Below are positions 1 through 8,400 of a stretch of 58,527 nt of DNA, piece after piece. Made by a program: the position numbers and the translations under genes. Numbering within the stretch: the stretch's first letter is position 1; every line of letters starts with the position of its first letter. The notes under the pieces are model-generated. The model did no database searches, was not told the origin of the DNA, and saw only the letters and a program-made list of their open reading frames with translations. This stretch comes from Clostridiaceae bacterium (GTDB lineage Bacteria; Bacillota; Clostridia; Saccharofermentanales; Saccharofermentanaceae), in NCBI GenBank assembly GCA_012729635.1, contig JAAYCT010000001.1:1-58527 (forward strand), given 5' to 3'.

Positions 1-96
1 CAGGAAATCAATCGCATTGAACAGTGGCTGAACACATATCCCCGGAAGATACTGGACTACAGGACGCCACAAGAAGAATACACCCGGGTCGCTTAA
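1..96 (+). CDS. IS30-family transposase, C-terminal fragment
   Basis: Frame 1 is open from the first base to a TAA at 94-96 and encodes the last 31 residues of a protein. The stretch around LNTYPRKILDYRTPQEEY fits the conserved end of IS30-family DDE transposases, where a short 'N-x-R/Y-PRK-x-L-x-Y-x-TP' segment follows the catalytic core. The upstream part, including the DDE residues, lies outside the window. Family assignment rests on this short motif only, so it is good but not certain. Confidence 0.7.
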   Translation, partial: QEINRIEQWLNTYPRKILDYRTPQEEYTRVA

Positions 97-125
97 CAAC
101 TGCGACACTTAATATTGCAATCCGC
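97..125 (+). repeat. Probable right inverted repeat of the IS30 element
   Basis: Directly after the transposase stop comes a stretch containing CGACACTTAATATTGCAATC. It resembles the terminal repeats of many Firmicute IS30 elements (a TGCACTTGATCTTGCAAT-like end). The left repeat is outside the window, so the boundary is approximate. Confidence 0.4.
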
Positions 126-217
126 AACCCGGAAACCGATGACGAAACAGCCTAGAGATTATTGTCCTCCTGTGTTAGTATAAATTAGGTATGCTTTTAT
201 GAATCGGAGGACGACGA

Positions 218-2116
218 ATGAGACACACCCAATATGTCCGGTATGATAACCGGTTCCACCGTCCGCATCGTAGAAAGCCCGATTACGCCTTGCGCGTCAT
301 GGTCGGACTGACCGTCGTTCTGGTGACCGCCGTTGTGGTCTTGTTACTTGTGACGCTACTGAAAAGAGATGCCGATCAGCCGAACGGGACACAGGCACCT
401 TCGACTTCGACGCAAACACAAACCGACACACAAACAAGCGGGATTGTGATTGCAACCCCCACACCGACGGAGCAACCGCAGCGGCAACCGCACCAAAACG
501 AGGTTCTTTATCCTGCGACCGCCAAGATGAATGTATCCATCGGTCAGCCCGCATCGGATGTATCGCCCTCTTCCCGGGGAGTGAGTCAGGATGTGCTTTC
601 CGGTGAAAGTAAAATATCGCCGTATTCCCGAGACCCGAAAATTCGTTTTTCCGATCCGATCGATTATCAGACGGTCGCGGGAATTCTGACCTTTCGGGGC
701 AATCATTTTCGAAACTGCGCCTCATGGGGCACGACATCCGTAACCGACGGAGCGCTCGAACAGGTGTGGGAGTACCGCAATATCGGGTCCATGCCGTCGT
801 CCGAATGGGCTTTTCCCTGGACCGGAACCGGTTGGACGGGACAGCCTCTCGTGGTTCAATGGCCGTGGGATATCCAGCTAAAAATGAATATGTATTCCGA
901 AAAGCGAATCAAACAAGGCCTTACGGAAGTCATTCAGGCGGCGATGGACGGGAAGATTTACTTTTTTGACTTGGATGACGGTCAACCGACACGTGACCCG
1001 ATCAAGGTTGGTGCGACGATCAAAGGGACACCGGCCATCGATCCCAGAGGCTATCCGCTTCTTTACGTCGGTCAGGGCGACAACAACGGAGCGGACGGGA
1101 AGATCGGGTTTCGCATCTATAATTTGATTGACGGATCATTACTGCATTTCCAAACCGGAAAAGACTCGCGCGCGCATCGTTCCGACTGGGGTGCCTGTGA
1201 TTCGTCCCCTCTTTTCAATCTGGAGACGGACACCCTGATTTACCCGAGCGAGAACGGATTGATCTACACAGTCAAATTGAACACGTTTTTTGACTCGGGT
1301 TCCGGGGTCGTTTCCGTGAAGCCGGAAACCATCGTGTATCGCTATCTGATTAACGGAGTGTCCGGCCGATCCATCGGGGTCGAAAGCTCGATGTCCGTGT
1401 ACGACCACTACGGCTACTTTGCGGACAACTCAGGCAATTTGTACTGCGTGGATTTGAATACCTTTACGATGATCTGGGTGAAACAGCTGGATGACGATGC
1501 CGATGTCACACCCGTTCTGGAGGAGGAAAACGGGCGCGTATTTCTATATATCGGCACCGAGGTGGACTGGCAAAAAGGTCCCGGTGATTATATGGGCGCT
1601 TCATATACATATAAAATCGACGCGATGACGGGCGAGGAAGTTTGGCAGACCTCCCAATCCTGCTGGACGCATAACGGAGAAAAGACCGGAGATGATATCA
1701 ACGGCGGGATGCTCGGAACGCCGATCGTCGGGAAAAAGTCGATTTCGGATCTGGTTATTTTTTCGTATTGTATGACAAAGGGCCGGTACAGCGGGAATCG
1801 ACTGGTTGCATTCAACAAGGTGACGGGGGAACAGGTTTGGGCGTACGAGATGAACCTGTATTCGTGGAGCTCGCCGGTTGACTGTTATGATGCCGAAGGA
1901 AATGCCTTCATTGTCATGTGCGACAGCGGAGGGCAAATCCATCTCGTAGACGGGCAGACCGGAGAGCGGATTACCTATCTTCAAACGATCCGGAATAAGG
2001 GAACCAACAATGAGGTAAAAACCGGACTAAATATGGAATCATCCCCGATCGTTTTCGGGAATACAATTGTAATCGGGTCCCGTTCCGGTTCCGTTTTCGG
2101 AGTCCGGATCAAATAA
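218..2116 (+). CDS. Membrane-anchored PQQ-type beta-propeller protein
   Basis: This 632-residue protein has a basic N-terminus, one hydrophobic segment at about residues 25-48 and a Thr/Gln-rich linker at about 55-95. A long region of repeated beta-propeller blades follows, for example SGNLYCVDLNTFTMIWVKQL and SGGQIHLVDGQTGERITYLQ, the 'G-x-(L/I)-(Y/H)-x-(V/L)-D-x-x-T-G/T-x-x-x-W' pattern of PQQ/BamB-like repeats. The topology points to a signal-anchored extracellular propeller, probably a binding or scaffold module. I see no proof that it binds PQQ or is an enzyme. A purine-rich site (GGAGGACGACGA) sits before ATG 218. It is the first gene after the IS30 remnant, and a 133-residue unknown follows 52 nt downstream. 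Confidence 0.8.
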   Translation: MRHTQYVRYDNRFHRPHRRKPDYALRVMVGLTVVLVTAVVVLLLVTLLKRDADQPNGTQAPSTSTQTQTDTQTSGIVIATPTPTEQPQRQPHQNEVLYPATAKMNVSIGQPASDVSPSSRGVSQDVLSGESKISPYSRDPKIRFSDPIDYQTVAGILTFRGNHFRNCASWGTTSVTDGALEQVWEYRNIGSMPSSEWAFPWTGTGWTGQPLVVQWPWDIQLKMNMYSEKRIKQGLTEVIQAAMDGKIYFFDLDDGQPTRDPIKVGATIKGTPAIDPRGYPLLYVGQGDNNGADGKIGFRIYNLIDGSLLHFQTGKDSRAHRSDWGACDSSPLFNLETDTLIYPSENGLIYTVKLNTFFDSGSGVVSVKPETIVYRYLINGVSGRSIGVESSMSVYDHYGYFADNSGNLYCVDLNTFTMIWVKQLDDDADVTPVLEEENGRVFLYIGTEVDWQKGPGDYMGASYTYKIDAMTGEEVWQTSQSCWTHNGEKTGDDINGGMLGTPIVGKKSISDLVIFSYCMTKGRYSGNRLVAFNKVTGEQVWAYEMNLYSWSSPVDCYDAEGNAFIVMCDSGGQIHLVDGQTGERITYLQTIRNKGTNNEVKTGLNMESSPIVFGNTIVIGSRSGSVFGVRIK

Positions 2117-2168
2117 TGTAACGAGAAAACGAAACAGGGGCTTTCATGCGGAGGAAGCGGATATAAGA

Positions 2169-2570
2169 ATGAACAGCTACGGAGACATCGTTCGAATCGA
2201 GGCGGAAATTTCCGGATATCGGAAGGCTTGCCTGCGCGCAAACATTTACTTGGATCGCCGTTTGGTCGCATGGAATGACAGCCTTCAGTGGAACAATAAT
2301 TTTCTGCGCTCGATGACGCCGGAATGCGTCGAAGGGATAACGGATCGACTCAAAGAGACCGGGATTCTTGAATGGCACGAACAGTATCCCGAGCCGGTCG
2401 CCTCGTCCATGTCCGTCCCCGCTTTTTCTCCCGAGCACTGGGCGGTTATGGTCACGTTTGCCGACGGTTCGATTTTTAAGAGTTCCGGATCCCGTAATTT
2501 TCCCGCTCAATGGAGAGGATTTCGCGACATGATCGAGTGTGCCTTGCGTGTTCCGTTTCGACTTCGATGA
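2169..2570 (+). CDS. Small conserved-looking protein of unknown function
   Basis: A 133-residue soluble protein with no signal peptide or membrane segment. Its C-terminal half has aromatic and glycine positions reading VTFADGSIFKSSGSRNFPAQ, a pattern like a small Firmicute family with a 'DG-S-x-x-SSG-x-x-x-P-x-x-W' signature. I do not know its function. A GGAGGAAG site lies 11 nt upstream of ATG 2169. The gene follows the propeller gene closely on the same strand, so the two are probably co-transcribed. The minus-strand frame over this region lacks a ribosome site and was judged a shadow. Confidence 0.6.
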   Translation: MNSYGDIVRIEAEISGYRKACLRANIYLDRRLVAWNDSLQWNNNFLRSMTPECVEGITDRLKETGILEWHEQYPEPVASSMSVPAFSPEHWAVMVTFADGSIFKSSGSRNFPAQWRGFRDMIECALRVPFRLR

Positions 2571-2606
2571 AAAGAATAACACGATGCGCGCTTTTTTTGT
2601 CTGATA

Positions 2607-2635
2607 TTCTCTTGCCCGATCTTTTCTGTTACAAT
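2607..2635 (+). promoter_or_regulatory. Candidate sigma-A promoter for the membrane-protein gene
   Basis: TTCTCT at 2607-2612 and TACAAT at 2630-2635 are separated by 17 nt, in an AT-rich stretch about 35 nt before the GTG start at 2669. The -35 element is weak. Confidence 0.4.
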
Positions 2636-2668
2636 AAGTAATGATTATCGATCCGGAGGTTTTATTGA

Positions 2669-3271
2669 GTGGATTATCTGGAAGGCCTTTTCTTGGGAGT
2701 TCAATGGAGTGACACGGATTTTGAAAACAGACGGCACTTCGGTTCCTTAATCCTATACAGTATTTTTCTGATCGGTGTCCTCATGTATCACTATTTCACC
2801 GGAGCATTATCCGGTATGGTTACGGGAAACGAAACGCTGAAGTTTGTTTTGTATCTTGTTTTATTTTTGGCGTGTCCTTTTATTTGTTTTCGATACTATC
2901 GTTTTCCGATCTGGGCCAAGATACCGATTCTTTTCGTGCAGGCGGGAAAACAGCTGCTGCTGTCGATGCTGATACTATCCTGGGTACGCCCGAAAATGAC
3001 ATTGCCTCCGGGAGAACTCAAGGATGCACTGGTCGATTTTTTAAACGGAACGCTCGAATCACATACGCTTCGCTATTCGGAGTCGGCGGGCACCTTCGCG
3101 ACGGTAATCGGCGTTATCAGCGGGGGGGTGTATGTGGTCTTTGTTTTCATTATCGGTATCGCGATTGCCCTGATTCTTCCCGGTGTGGTTTTTGTGTTGG
3201 CGCGTTTACTGCAACTCGGTTATGATAAAGTAATCGCAAAATTTGTGCTGACCGAACACATCGACCGATAA
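2669..3271 (+). CDS. Four-helix integral membrane protein, unknown function
   Basis: The 200-residue product has hydrophobic segments at about 26-46, 58-74, 85-106 and a long one at 143-178, with a short polar N-terminus. No family motif is recognised. The start is GTG 2669, chosen because CCGGAGGT lies 9 nt upstream. An apparent TTG at 2665 is out of frame. The gene sits 10 nt before the nucleoside kinase gene and is probably in the same transcript. A transporter or envelope role cannot be told apart from sequence alone. Confidence 0.65.
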   Translation: MDYLEGLFLGVQWSDTDFENRRHFGSLILYSIFLIGVLMYHYFTGALSGMVTGNETLKFVLYLVLFLACPFICFRYYRFPIWAKIPILFVQAGKQLLLSMLILSWVRPKMTLPPGELKDALVDFLNGTLESHTLRYSESAGTFATVIGVISGGVYVVFVFIIGIAIALILPGVVFVLARLLQLGYDKVIAKFVLTEHIDR

Positions 3272-3281
3272 GGAGGCTCGC

Positions 3282-4295
3282 TTGGCGGAACTTTCTTCCC
3301 GACAAATCATTTCAACACATGACCTGGAAAAGAGAATGGGGGTCAATAAGCTCCCATTGTTCATACATGAGGCCGAAGAGGAGTTTTTGGAAATGACCCG
3401 GAGAATAGTCGGGTTCATCGGCGAGCATCCGGATGTTCGAGCCGTTTTTGTTTCCGGACCGACTTCTTCCGGCAAAACGACCTTCACCGAAAGACTGGCC
3501 GCAGGCCTTCGCGACAGGGGAAGATGCGCCTGTCGGATTTCTTTGGATAATTATTACAGTATCGAGCAGCCGATTTTCGATCAGGACGGAAGACCGGATT
3601 ATGAATCGATTTATACGATCGACACGAAGCTTGCCGGTGAAAACATTCTGGATCTGCTCGAGAATAAGCACGTCATTTTACCCTACTTTAACTTTCATAC
3701 CCGACGGAGAGAAACCGGATTGGCCGAGAGCTCGGCATGTATCGGTTCGAACGGAATCGTTCTGGTGGAGGGTCTGCACGGTTTGGCAAGCGATATTTCG
3801 GGAATCTTGCCGAGAGAAAAATGGATCGGTGTCTTCCTGATGCCTTACGGAGACATCATTTCGGACAAAAAAATCTTCCGAAGCGAGGATTTTCGACTTT
3901 TGCGCAGGGTCGTTCGGGACAAAAGGCATCGTGGAGCCCACGCGTTGGCGACGATAGATTACTGGCCGATGATTTCCGGCTCTGAGTCGGTTTATTTCGA
4001 AGAGTATCTTTCCAAAGCGGATTTCTACGTAAATACGATCCTTGCATACGAAATGCTGGTGATTGCTCCGCTGGCATCATCGGATATCCGCGAGGCGATC
4101 AAACAATACGAGGACGGAACGATCCCACCGTCGGTTTTCATGCATCGAACCGTTCCGCCCAAACCATTTGCCGATTTGAGCATCGCGCTGACCCGCGCCG
4201 AGCAATTGTTGTACGACCTCGGTCGTATCCCGGAGGTTGACCCGCGCATTGTTCCCGGTCACTCCATTTTACAGGAATTCATCGGAGAGCTGTAA
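3282..4295 (+). CDS. Nucleoside kinase, uridine kinase/phosphoribulokinase superfamily
   Basis: A P-loop kinase of 337 residues expected to phosphorylate a nucleoside with ATP or GTP. Residues 59-66 form the Walker A motif GPTSSGKT. The ISLDNYY segment near 90 and VEGLHGL near 165 match the nucleoside-binding and Walker B-like regions of the PRK/UDK superfamily, and the C-terminal SILQEFIGE is typical of the long Clostridial nucleoside kinases. Those relatives are usually about 550 residues with an N-terminal TGS domain and a ThrRS-like domain. This protein starts just ahead of the kinase part and lacks both. The start is TTG 3282 with AGGAGG about 6 nt upstream. The true substrate is not clear from sequence. 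Confidence 0.8.
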   Translation: MAELSSRQIISTHDLEKRMGVNKLPLFIHEAEEEFLEMTRRIVGFIGEHPDVRAVFVSGPTSSGKTTFTERLAAGLRDRGRCACRISLDNYYSIEQPIFDQDGRPDYESIYTIDTKLAGENILDLLENKHVILPYFNFHTRRRETGLAESSACIGSNGIVLVEGLHGLASDISGILPREKWIGVFLMPYGDIISDKKIFRSEDFRLLRRVVRDKRHRGAHALATIDYWPMISGSESVYFEEYLSKADFYVNTILAYEMLVIAPLASSDIREAIKQYEDGTIPPSVFMHRTVPPKPFADLSIALTRAEQLLYDLGRIPEVDPRIVPGHSILQEFIGEL

Positions 4296-4328
4296 CGCCT
4301 GATTCAGTGCGCAAAGCGGTGTTTCGTC

Positions 4329-4357
4329 TTGACATCTCCGGTTTTCACTTCATAATC
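4329..4357 (+). promoter_or_regulatory. Strong candidate promoter for metA
   Basis: A perfect -35 TTGACA (4329-4334) is followed after 17 nt by ATAATC (4352-4357), which places the start of transcription about 20 nt before the metA ATG. No SAM riboswitch or T-box fits in the 88-nt gap, so regulation is not evident. Confidence 0.6.
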
Positions 4358-4383
4358 AGATTGAGAAAGGGGTGTCGCGACAG

Positions 4384-5400
4384 ATGCCGATTCGTATTCA
4401 AAACAATCTTCCGGCAACGGAAACACTGGAGCGTGAGCATATTTTCGTGATGCCCGAAGATCGGGCATTCCGTCAGGATATTCGACCGATCCGGATACTG
4501 ATCCTCAATTTGATGCCCAATAAAATCGCAACGGAAACCCAGCTTCTGAGAGTTCTGTCCAATTCACCGTTGCAGGTCGATGTCGATTTGATGTACACCT
4601 CGTCGTATCTGCCGAAAAACACATCGATCGATCATCTTATTAAGTTTTATGAGACATTCGACGATATTCGCGAGAGATATTACGACGGCATGATCATTAC
4701 CGGTGCCCCGGTCGAGCACATGCCGTTCGAAGAGGTCGACTATTGGGAAGAACTGACAGAGATTATGCGATGGAGCAAATCGCATGTGTACTCAACCCTG
4801 CATATCTGCTGGGGAGCGCAGGCCGGTCTGTATTATCATTTCGGCATCCCGAAGTTTGATATGCCGAAGAAGATTTTCGGCATATTTCCTCACAGCATGA
4901 CGTATACGAAACCGGTCAAGCTTTTCCGGGGATTTGATGACGTGTTCTTTATCCCGCATTCGCGACACACCGAAATTCGCAAACAAGATCTGATTTGCCA
5001 CGATGAGCTCCGCATTCTTTCCGAATCCAGGGAGTGCGGCGTGTATGCAGTTTCTGACCTTACCGGACGACAGATATTTATTACCGGACATTCCGAATAT
5101 GATGTCGGCACATTACGTGATGAATATGTACGGGATTTAAATAAGGGATTGTCGATTAATATGCCCAAGAACTATTTTCCGGATGACGATCCGTCCAGAG
5201 AACCGGTGATGAGATGGAGATCCAGCGCGACGCTTCTTTTCACGAATTGGCTCAATTATTACGTGTATCAGGAAACACCGTTCGATTTGACCGAAATTTC
5301 CTCCGCGGATATGAATTCCCGCCAAGGTGTGGACGCTCACGTCGAAGAGAAAGGGAACGGATCGAATTGCGCGACAAACGGAAAACAGGGGGGTCGGTGA
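4384..5400 (+). CDS. metA: Homoserine O-acetyltransferase (MetA family)
   Basis: MetA acylates L-homoserine at the first committed step of methionine synthesis. With ATG 4384 as residue 1 ([11 protein letters not shown], the usual family start) the numbering is canonical: the nucleophile is Cys142 (HICWGAQAG), and the HSEYD segment carries the catalytic His and Glu. Residue 111 is Glu (TGAPVE), the residue known to favour acetyl-CoA over succinyl-CoA in Bacillus-type MetA, so acetyl transfer is predicted. A GTG four codons upstream was rejected because it would shift the numbering and sits on the ribosome site (AGAAAGGGG). The 338-residue protein has a slightly longer tail than usual. The next gene starts 1 nt after its stop. 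Confidence 0.93.
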   Translation: MPIRIQNNLPATETLEREHIFVMPEDRAFRQDIRPIRILILNLMPNKIATETQLLRVLSNSPLQVDVDLMYTSSYLPKNTSIDHLIKFYETFDDIRERYYDGMIITGAPVEHMPFEEVDYWEELTEIMRWSKSHVYSTLHICWGAQAGLYYHFGIPKFDMPKKIFGIFPHSMTYTKPVKLFRGFDDVFFIPHSRHTEIRKQDLICHDELRILSESRECGVYAVSDLTGRQIFITGHSEYDVGTLRDEYVRDLNKGLSINMPKNYFPDDDPSREPVMRWRSSATLLFTNWLNYYVYQETPFDLTEISSADMNSRQGVDAHVEEKGNGSNCATNGKQGGR

Positions 5401-5401
5401 T

Positions 5402-6319
5402 ATGATTCCGGAGGGACAGGCCGGCAGCCGCGAATCCAGTGCACCGAAATGCATCGACGCCCGATATGTTTCATCGCTTGCGCCGTTTCGCCCGGTCGAC
5501 GGACACAAAGGGACGTTCGGTACGCTCCTGATTCGTGCGGGCTCGCCCGGGATGGGCGGTGCCGCCGTTATGTGTTGCGAAGCGGGACTTCGGAGCGGAA
5601 CGGGATTGGTTCGCTTATACTCCGATCGCGCAATGGCGGGTCCTATTCTTGGCTCGTGCCCGCAAGCGCTATTCACGCCTCTTCCGGACAGCGCCGAGGA
5701 AACAATAACCGTTCTGGATCGACTCACAGCCGATTCCGACGCCGTTGTCTTCGGCCCCGGAATACCGCCGGATTCGAATACCGCAGAGGAAGAAGCGAAG
5801 ATTCTGATCGCAAAGGCTCAGAATCTCCTGATGGACGCCGGAGCGGTAACGGTCTTGGCGAATCGTCGCGAAAGTCTTTTCCGATTGTTTTCCGAGCGTC
5901 GAAAAGCGGAGCTTTCCTATCCTGTGTTGACTCCCCATCCCGGCGAGTTTTCGCGCTTGGTTCCCGAATGGGACAAATATGACCGGGTCCGAATCCCCGC
6001 GCGTTTTGCGGAAGAACACAAAGTGATTCTGGTGCTTAAGGGGCATGAAACCGCCGTGTTTACTCCGGCGGGACTGTGGTATATTAATACGGTCGGAAAT
6101 GACGGTCTTGCAAAAGGGGGCTCCGGAGATGTTTTGGCCGGCTTAATCGGTGGCTTCATGGCGCAGGGAATTCATCCCGAAGCCGCAGCGGTCTGCGGGG
6201 TTTTCTTTCACGGTCTGAGCGGGGATATTATAAGCGGGCGGCTCGGTCGCAGGTATATGCAGCCGACGGATTTGTTTGACGGGTTTCCCGAAGCGTTCCG
6301 GACCTGTGGATGGCAATAA
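5402..6319 (+). CDS. nnrD: ADP/ATP-dependent NAD(P)HX dehydratase
   Basis: This ribokinase-like enzyme repairs hydrated NADH and NADPH by ATP- or ADP-driven dehydration. The 305-residue chain shows the family markers HKGTFGTLLIRAGSPGMGGA near the N-terminus, LTPHPGEF in the middle and the nucleotide/anion-hole segment NDGLAKGGSGDVLAGLIGG near residue 240. The YjeF N-terminal epimerase (NnrE) domain, often fused to it, is absent and no nnrE is seen nearby. ATG 5402 was chosen because GGGGGGTCGG lies just upstream and it directly follows metA. An in-frame start 25 codons earlier would lie inside metA. Confidence 0.9.
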   Translation: MIPEGQAGSRESSAPKCIDARYVSSLAPFRPVDGHKGTFGTLLIRAGSPGMGGAAVMCCEAGLRSGTGLVRLYSDRAMAGPILGSCPQALFTPLPDSAEETITVLDRLTADSDAVVFGPGIPPDSNTAEEEAKILIAKAQNLLMDAGAVTVLANRRESLFRLFSERRKAELSYPVLTPHPGEFSRLVPEWDKYDRVRIPARFAEEHKVILVLKGHETAVFTPAGLWYINTVGNDGLAKGGSGDVLAGLIGGFMAQGIHPEAAAVCGVFFHGLSGDIISGRLGRRYMQPTDLFDGFPEAFRTCGWQ

Positions 6320-6337
6320 ATCGATAAGGAGCGAAAC

Positions 6338-7522
6338 ATGCGGTATTTCCCGAGCCGATCCTGGGCGGAAATCGATATGGACGCATTGGCGCACAATATC
6401 CGCGAAATCAGAAGAATTACTTCACCCGAAAGCGAAATCGCCGCGGTGGTCAAAGCGGACGCATACGGACACGGCGCGATTGCGGTCTCCCGACTGCTTT
6501 TAGACAACGGGGCATCGAGACTGGCCGTATCCATGGTGGACGAGGCAATCGAATTGCGTCGGAGCGGTATCCTCGCTCCGATACTGATTCTCGGTCATAC
6601 CGACCCGAGGCGAATTCCCGAGGTGATTGAAGCGGGTTTTGAGCAAACCGTTTTTTCAACCGATTTTGCCCGGGAGCTATCCGGCGTTGCTTCCGAAAAG
6701 AAGAAAACCGTAAGTATTCATATCAAAATCGACACCGGGATGAATCGGGTCGGCTTCCTTCCGACGCAAGAGTCCTTTGAAGACATTGTTCGGATTTCCA
6801 ATATGCCCGGAATCCGGATCGAAGGTGTTTATTCGCACTTTGCCGTGGCGGATACGAGGGACGACGCGTATACCCGCAGTCAGTTTTCAAAGTTCCGCAG
6901 CGCGTTGGAGACACTCGAAAAACGAGGTGTTTCCGTTCCGGTTCGCCATATTTGCAACAGTGCGGGGCTGATTCGATTTTCCGATATGCATATGGACATG
7001 GTTCGTGCGGGACTGGTTATATACGGAATGCTTCCGAAGGATTGTCCGGCTGCGTTCACCGAAATCGAGCTCCGCCCGGCGATGACTTTAAAATCCTCGA
7101 TTATTCAGATCAAGACGCTTGAGGCCGGAAATACGGTAAGTTACGGCCGTCGATTTGAAACGCAAAAGAAAACGGTGATTGCGACGATCCCGATCGGTTA
7201 TGCGGACGGATACTCAAGAAAGCTTTCCAACCGTTCCTGCGCATTGGTTCACGGGGTTCGCGTACCGGTAGTCGGGACCGTATGCATGGATATGTGCATG
7301 CTGGATATAACCGAGCTCGGCGACACGGTTCGGGTCGGTGACGAAGCGGTTTTGTTCGGAACGCAACGTTTCGGGGAAAAAGAAACGCATTTATCGGTTG
7401 ATGAAATCGCCGATTTATCGGATACTGTCAATTACGAGATTACTTGCTTGGTCGGAAAGCGTGTTCCGAGAGCATACATGAGCAACGATAAAATCATTAG
7501 TATGCACAGTTGCATATGGTGA
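6338..7522 (+). CDS. alr: Alanine racemase
   Basis: A PLP enzyme converting L-alanine to D-alanine for peptidoglycan. The 394-residue sequence has the PLP lysine at position 39 (AVVKADAYGHG), the fold-type III barrel and the second catalytic tyrosine region (IPIGYADGYSR), followed by the C-terminal beta domain with GTVCMDMCMLDIT. Length is usual for the family. The start ATG 6338 has an AAGGAG site 8 nt upstream. It lies 18 nt after nnrD, an arrangement common in Firmicutes (nnrD-alr). Confidence 0.95.
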   Translation: MRYFPSRSWAEIDMDALAHNIREIRRITSPESEIAAVVKADAYGHGAIAVSRLLLDNGASRLAVSMVDEAIELRRSGILAPILILGHTDPRRIPEVIEAGFEQTVFSTDFARELSGVASEKKKTVSIHIKIDTGMNRVGFLPTQESFEDIVRISNMPGIRIEGVYSHFAVADTRDDAYTRSQFSKFRSALETLEKRGVSVPVRHICNSAGLIRFSDMHMDMVRAGLVIYGMLPKDCPAAFTEIELRPAMTLKSSIIQIKTLEAGNTVSYGRRFETQKKTVIATIPIGYADGYSRKLSNRSCALVHGVRVPVVGTVCMDMCMLDITELGDTVRVGDEAVLFGTQRFGEKETHLSVDEIADLSDTVNYEITCLVGKRVPRAYMSNDKIISMHSCIW

Positions 7523-7551
7523 ACAGAACAGAATACGAAAGGGGACTTTTG

Positions 7552-8400
7552 ATGGACAAGACCAATGAAAAAAGACTGAAGATTTTCGCAGCAAACGTGC
7601 GAAAGCTGATTATTGAGGGCGTTTATTCCGCTCAATCCGGTCATCCGGGGGGATCGCTGTCCTCAACGGAAATCTTCACGTACCTTTACGGAGAAAAAAT
7701 GCGTATCGACCCGACCGACCCCAAAAAAGAGGGCCGTGACCGGTTTGTTTTATCAAAAGGGCACTGTGCGCCCGGCCTGTATGCGGCCTTGGCACAGCGC
7801 GGTTTTTTCCCGAAAGAAGAAATTACCGGATTTCGCCAATGCGGATCTATTCTGCAGGGACATCCCTGCCGCGCATCCGTTCCGGGGGTTGAAATGTCGA
7901 CCGGTTCGCTCGGACAGGGCATATCGGCCGCAGTCGGTATGGCGATGATGGGAAAGCTCGACCGGGCGTCCTATCGTGTGTTCGCACTGCTCGGTGACGG
8001 CGAGCTTCAGGAAGGTCAGGTCTGGGAAGCCCAAATGGCCGCCGCGCATTATAAACTCGATAACTTAACGGCCTTTATCGATTTCAACGGACTTCAGATT
8101 GACGGAAAAACCGACGATGTGATGAGCCTCGGATCTATCTCGGATAAGGTGAAGGCGTTCGGCTGGCACGTTATCAATATTGACGGTCACAGCCTCGATC
8201 AAATCGAAGCCGCCGTCCGGGAGGCGGAGGAAACCAAAGGCAAACCGACGATGATTATCGCGAAGACGGTGAAGGGCAAGGGCGTTTCCTTTATGGAAAA
8301 TGAAGCCGGTTGGCACGGGAAAGCGCCGAACAAAGAACAGTACGAGCAGGCGATGGCGGAGCTCAACGCCGCTCTGGCCGCACTGGAGGTGGAAGCATGA
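7552..8400 (+). CDS. Transketolase, N-terminal (TPP-binding) subunit
   Basis: The first half of a split transketolase, which moves two-carbon ketol units in the non-oxidative pentose phosphate pathway. The 282-residue chain carries SGHPGGSLSSTEIFTYLYG, KGHCAPGLYAAL and the thiamine diphosphate/metal motif starting GDGELQEGQVWEA. ATG 7552 was chosen for its GAAAGGGGA site; upstream TTG or ATG codons at 7510-7516 overlap alr and lack one. It overlaps the C-terminal subunit gene by 4 nt (ATGA), so the two halves should be made in equal amounts and assemble together. Confidence 0.9.
   Translation: MDKTNEKRLKIFAANVRKLIIEGVYSAQSGHPGGSLSSTEIFTYLYGEKMRIDPTDPKKEGRDRFVLSKGHCAPGLYAALAQRGFFPKEEITGFRQCGSILQGHPCRASVPGVEMSTGSLGQGISAAVGMAMMGKLDRASYRVFALLGDGELQEGQVWEAQMAAAHYKLDNLTAFIDFNGLQIDGKTDDVMSLGSISDKVKAFGWHVINIDGHSLDQIEAAVREAEETKGKPTMIIAKTVKGKGVSFMENEAGWHGKAPNKEQYEQAMAELNAALAALEVEA

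Noticed and set aside
4372-4383. GTG 4372 as the metA start
   Set aside because: It overlaps the ribosome site, and ATG 4384 restores canonical Cys142 and Glu111 numbering.
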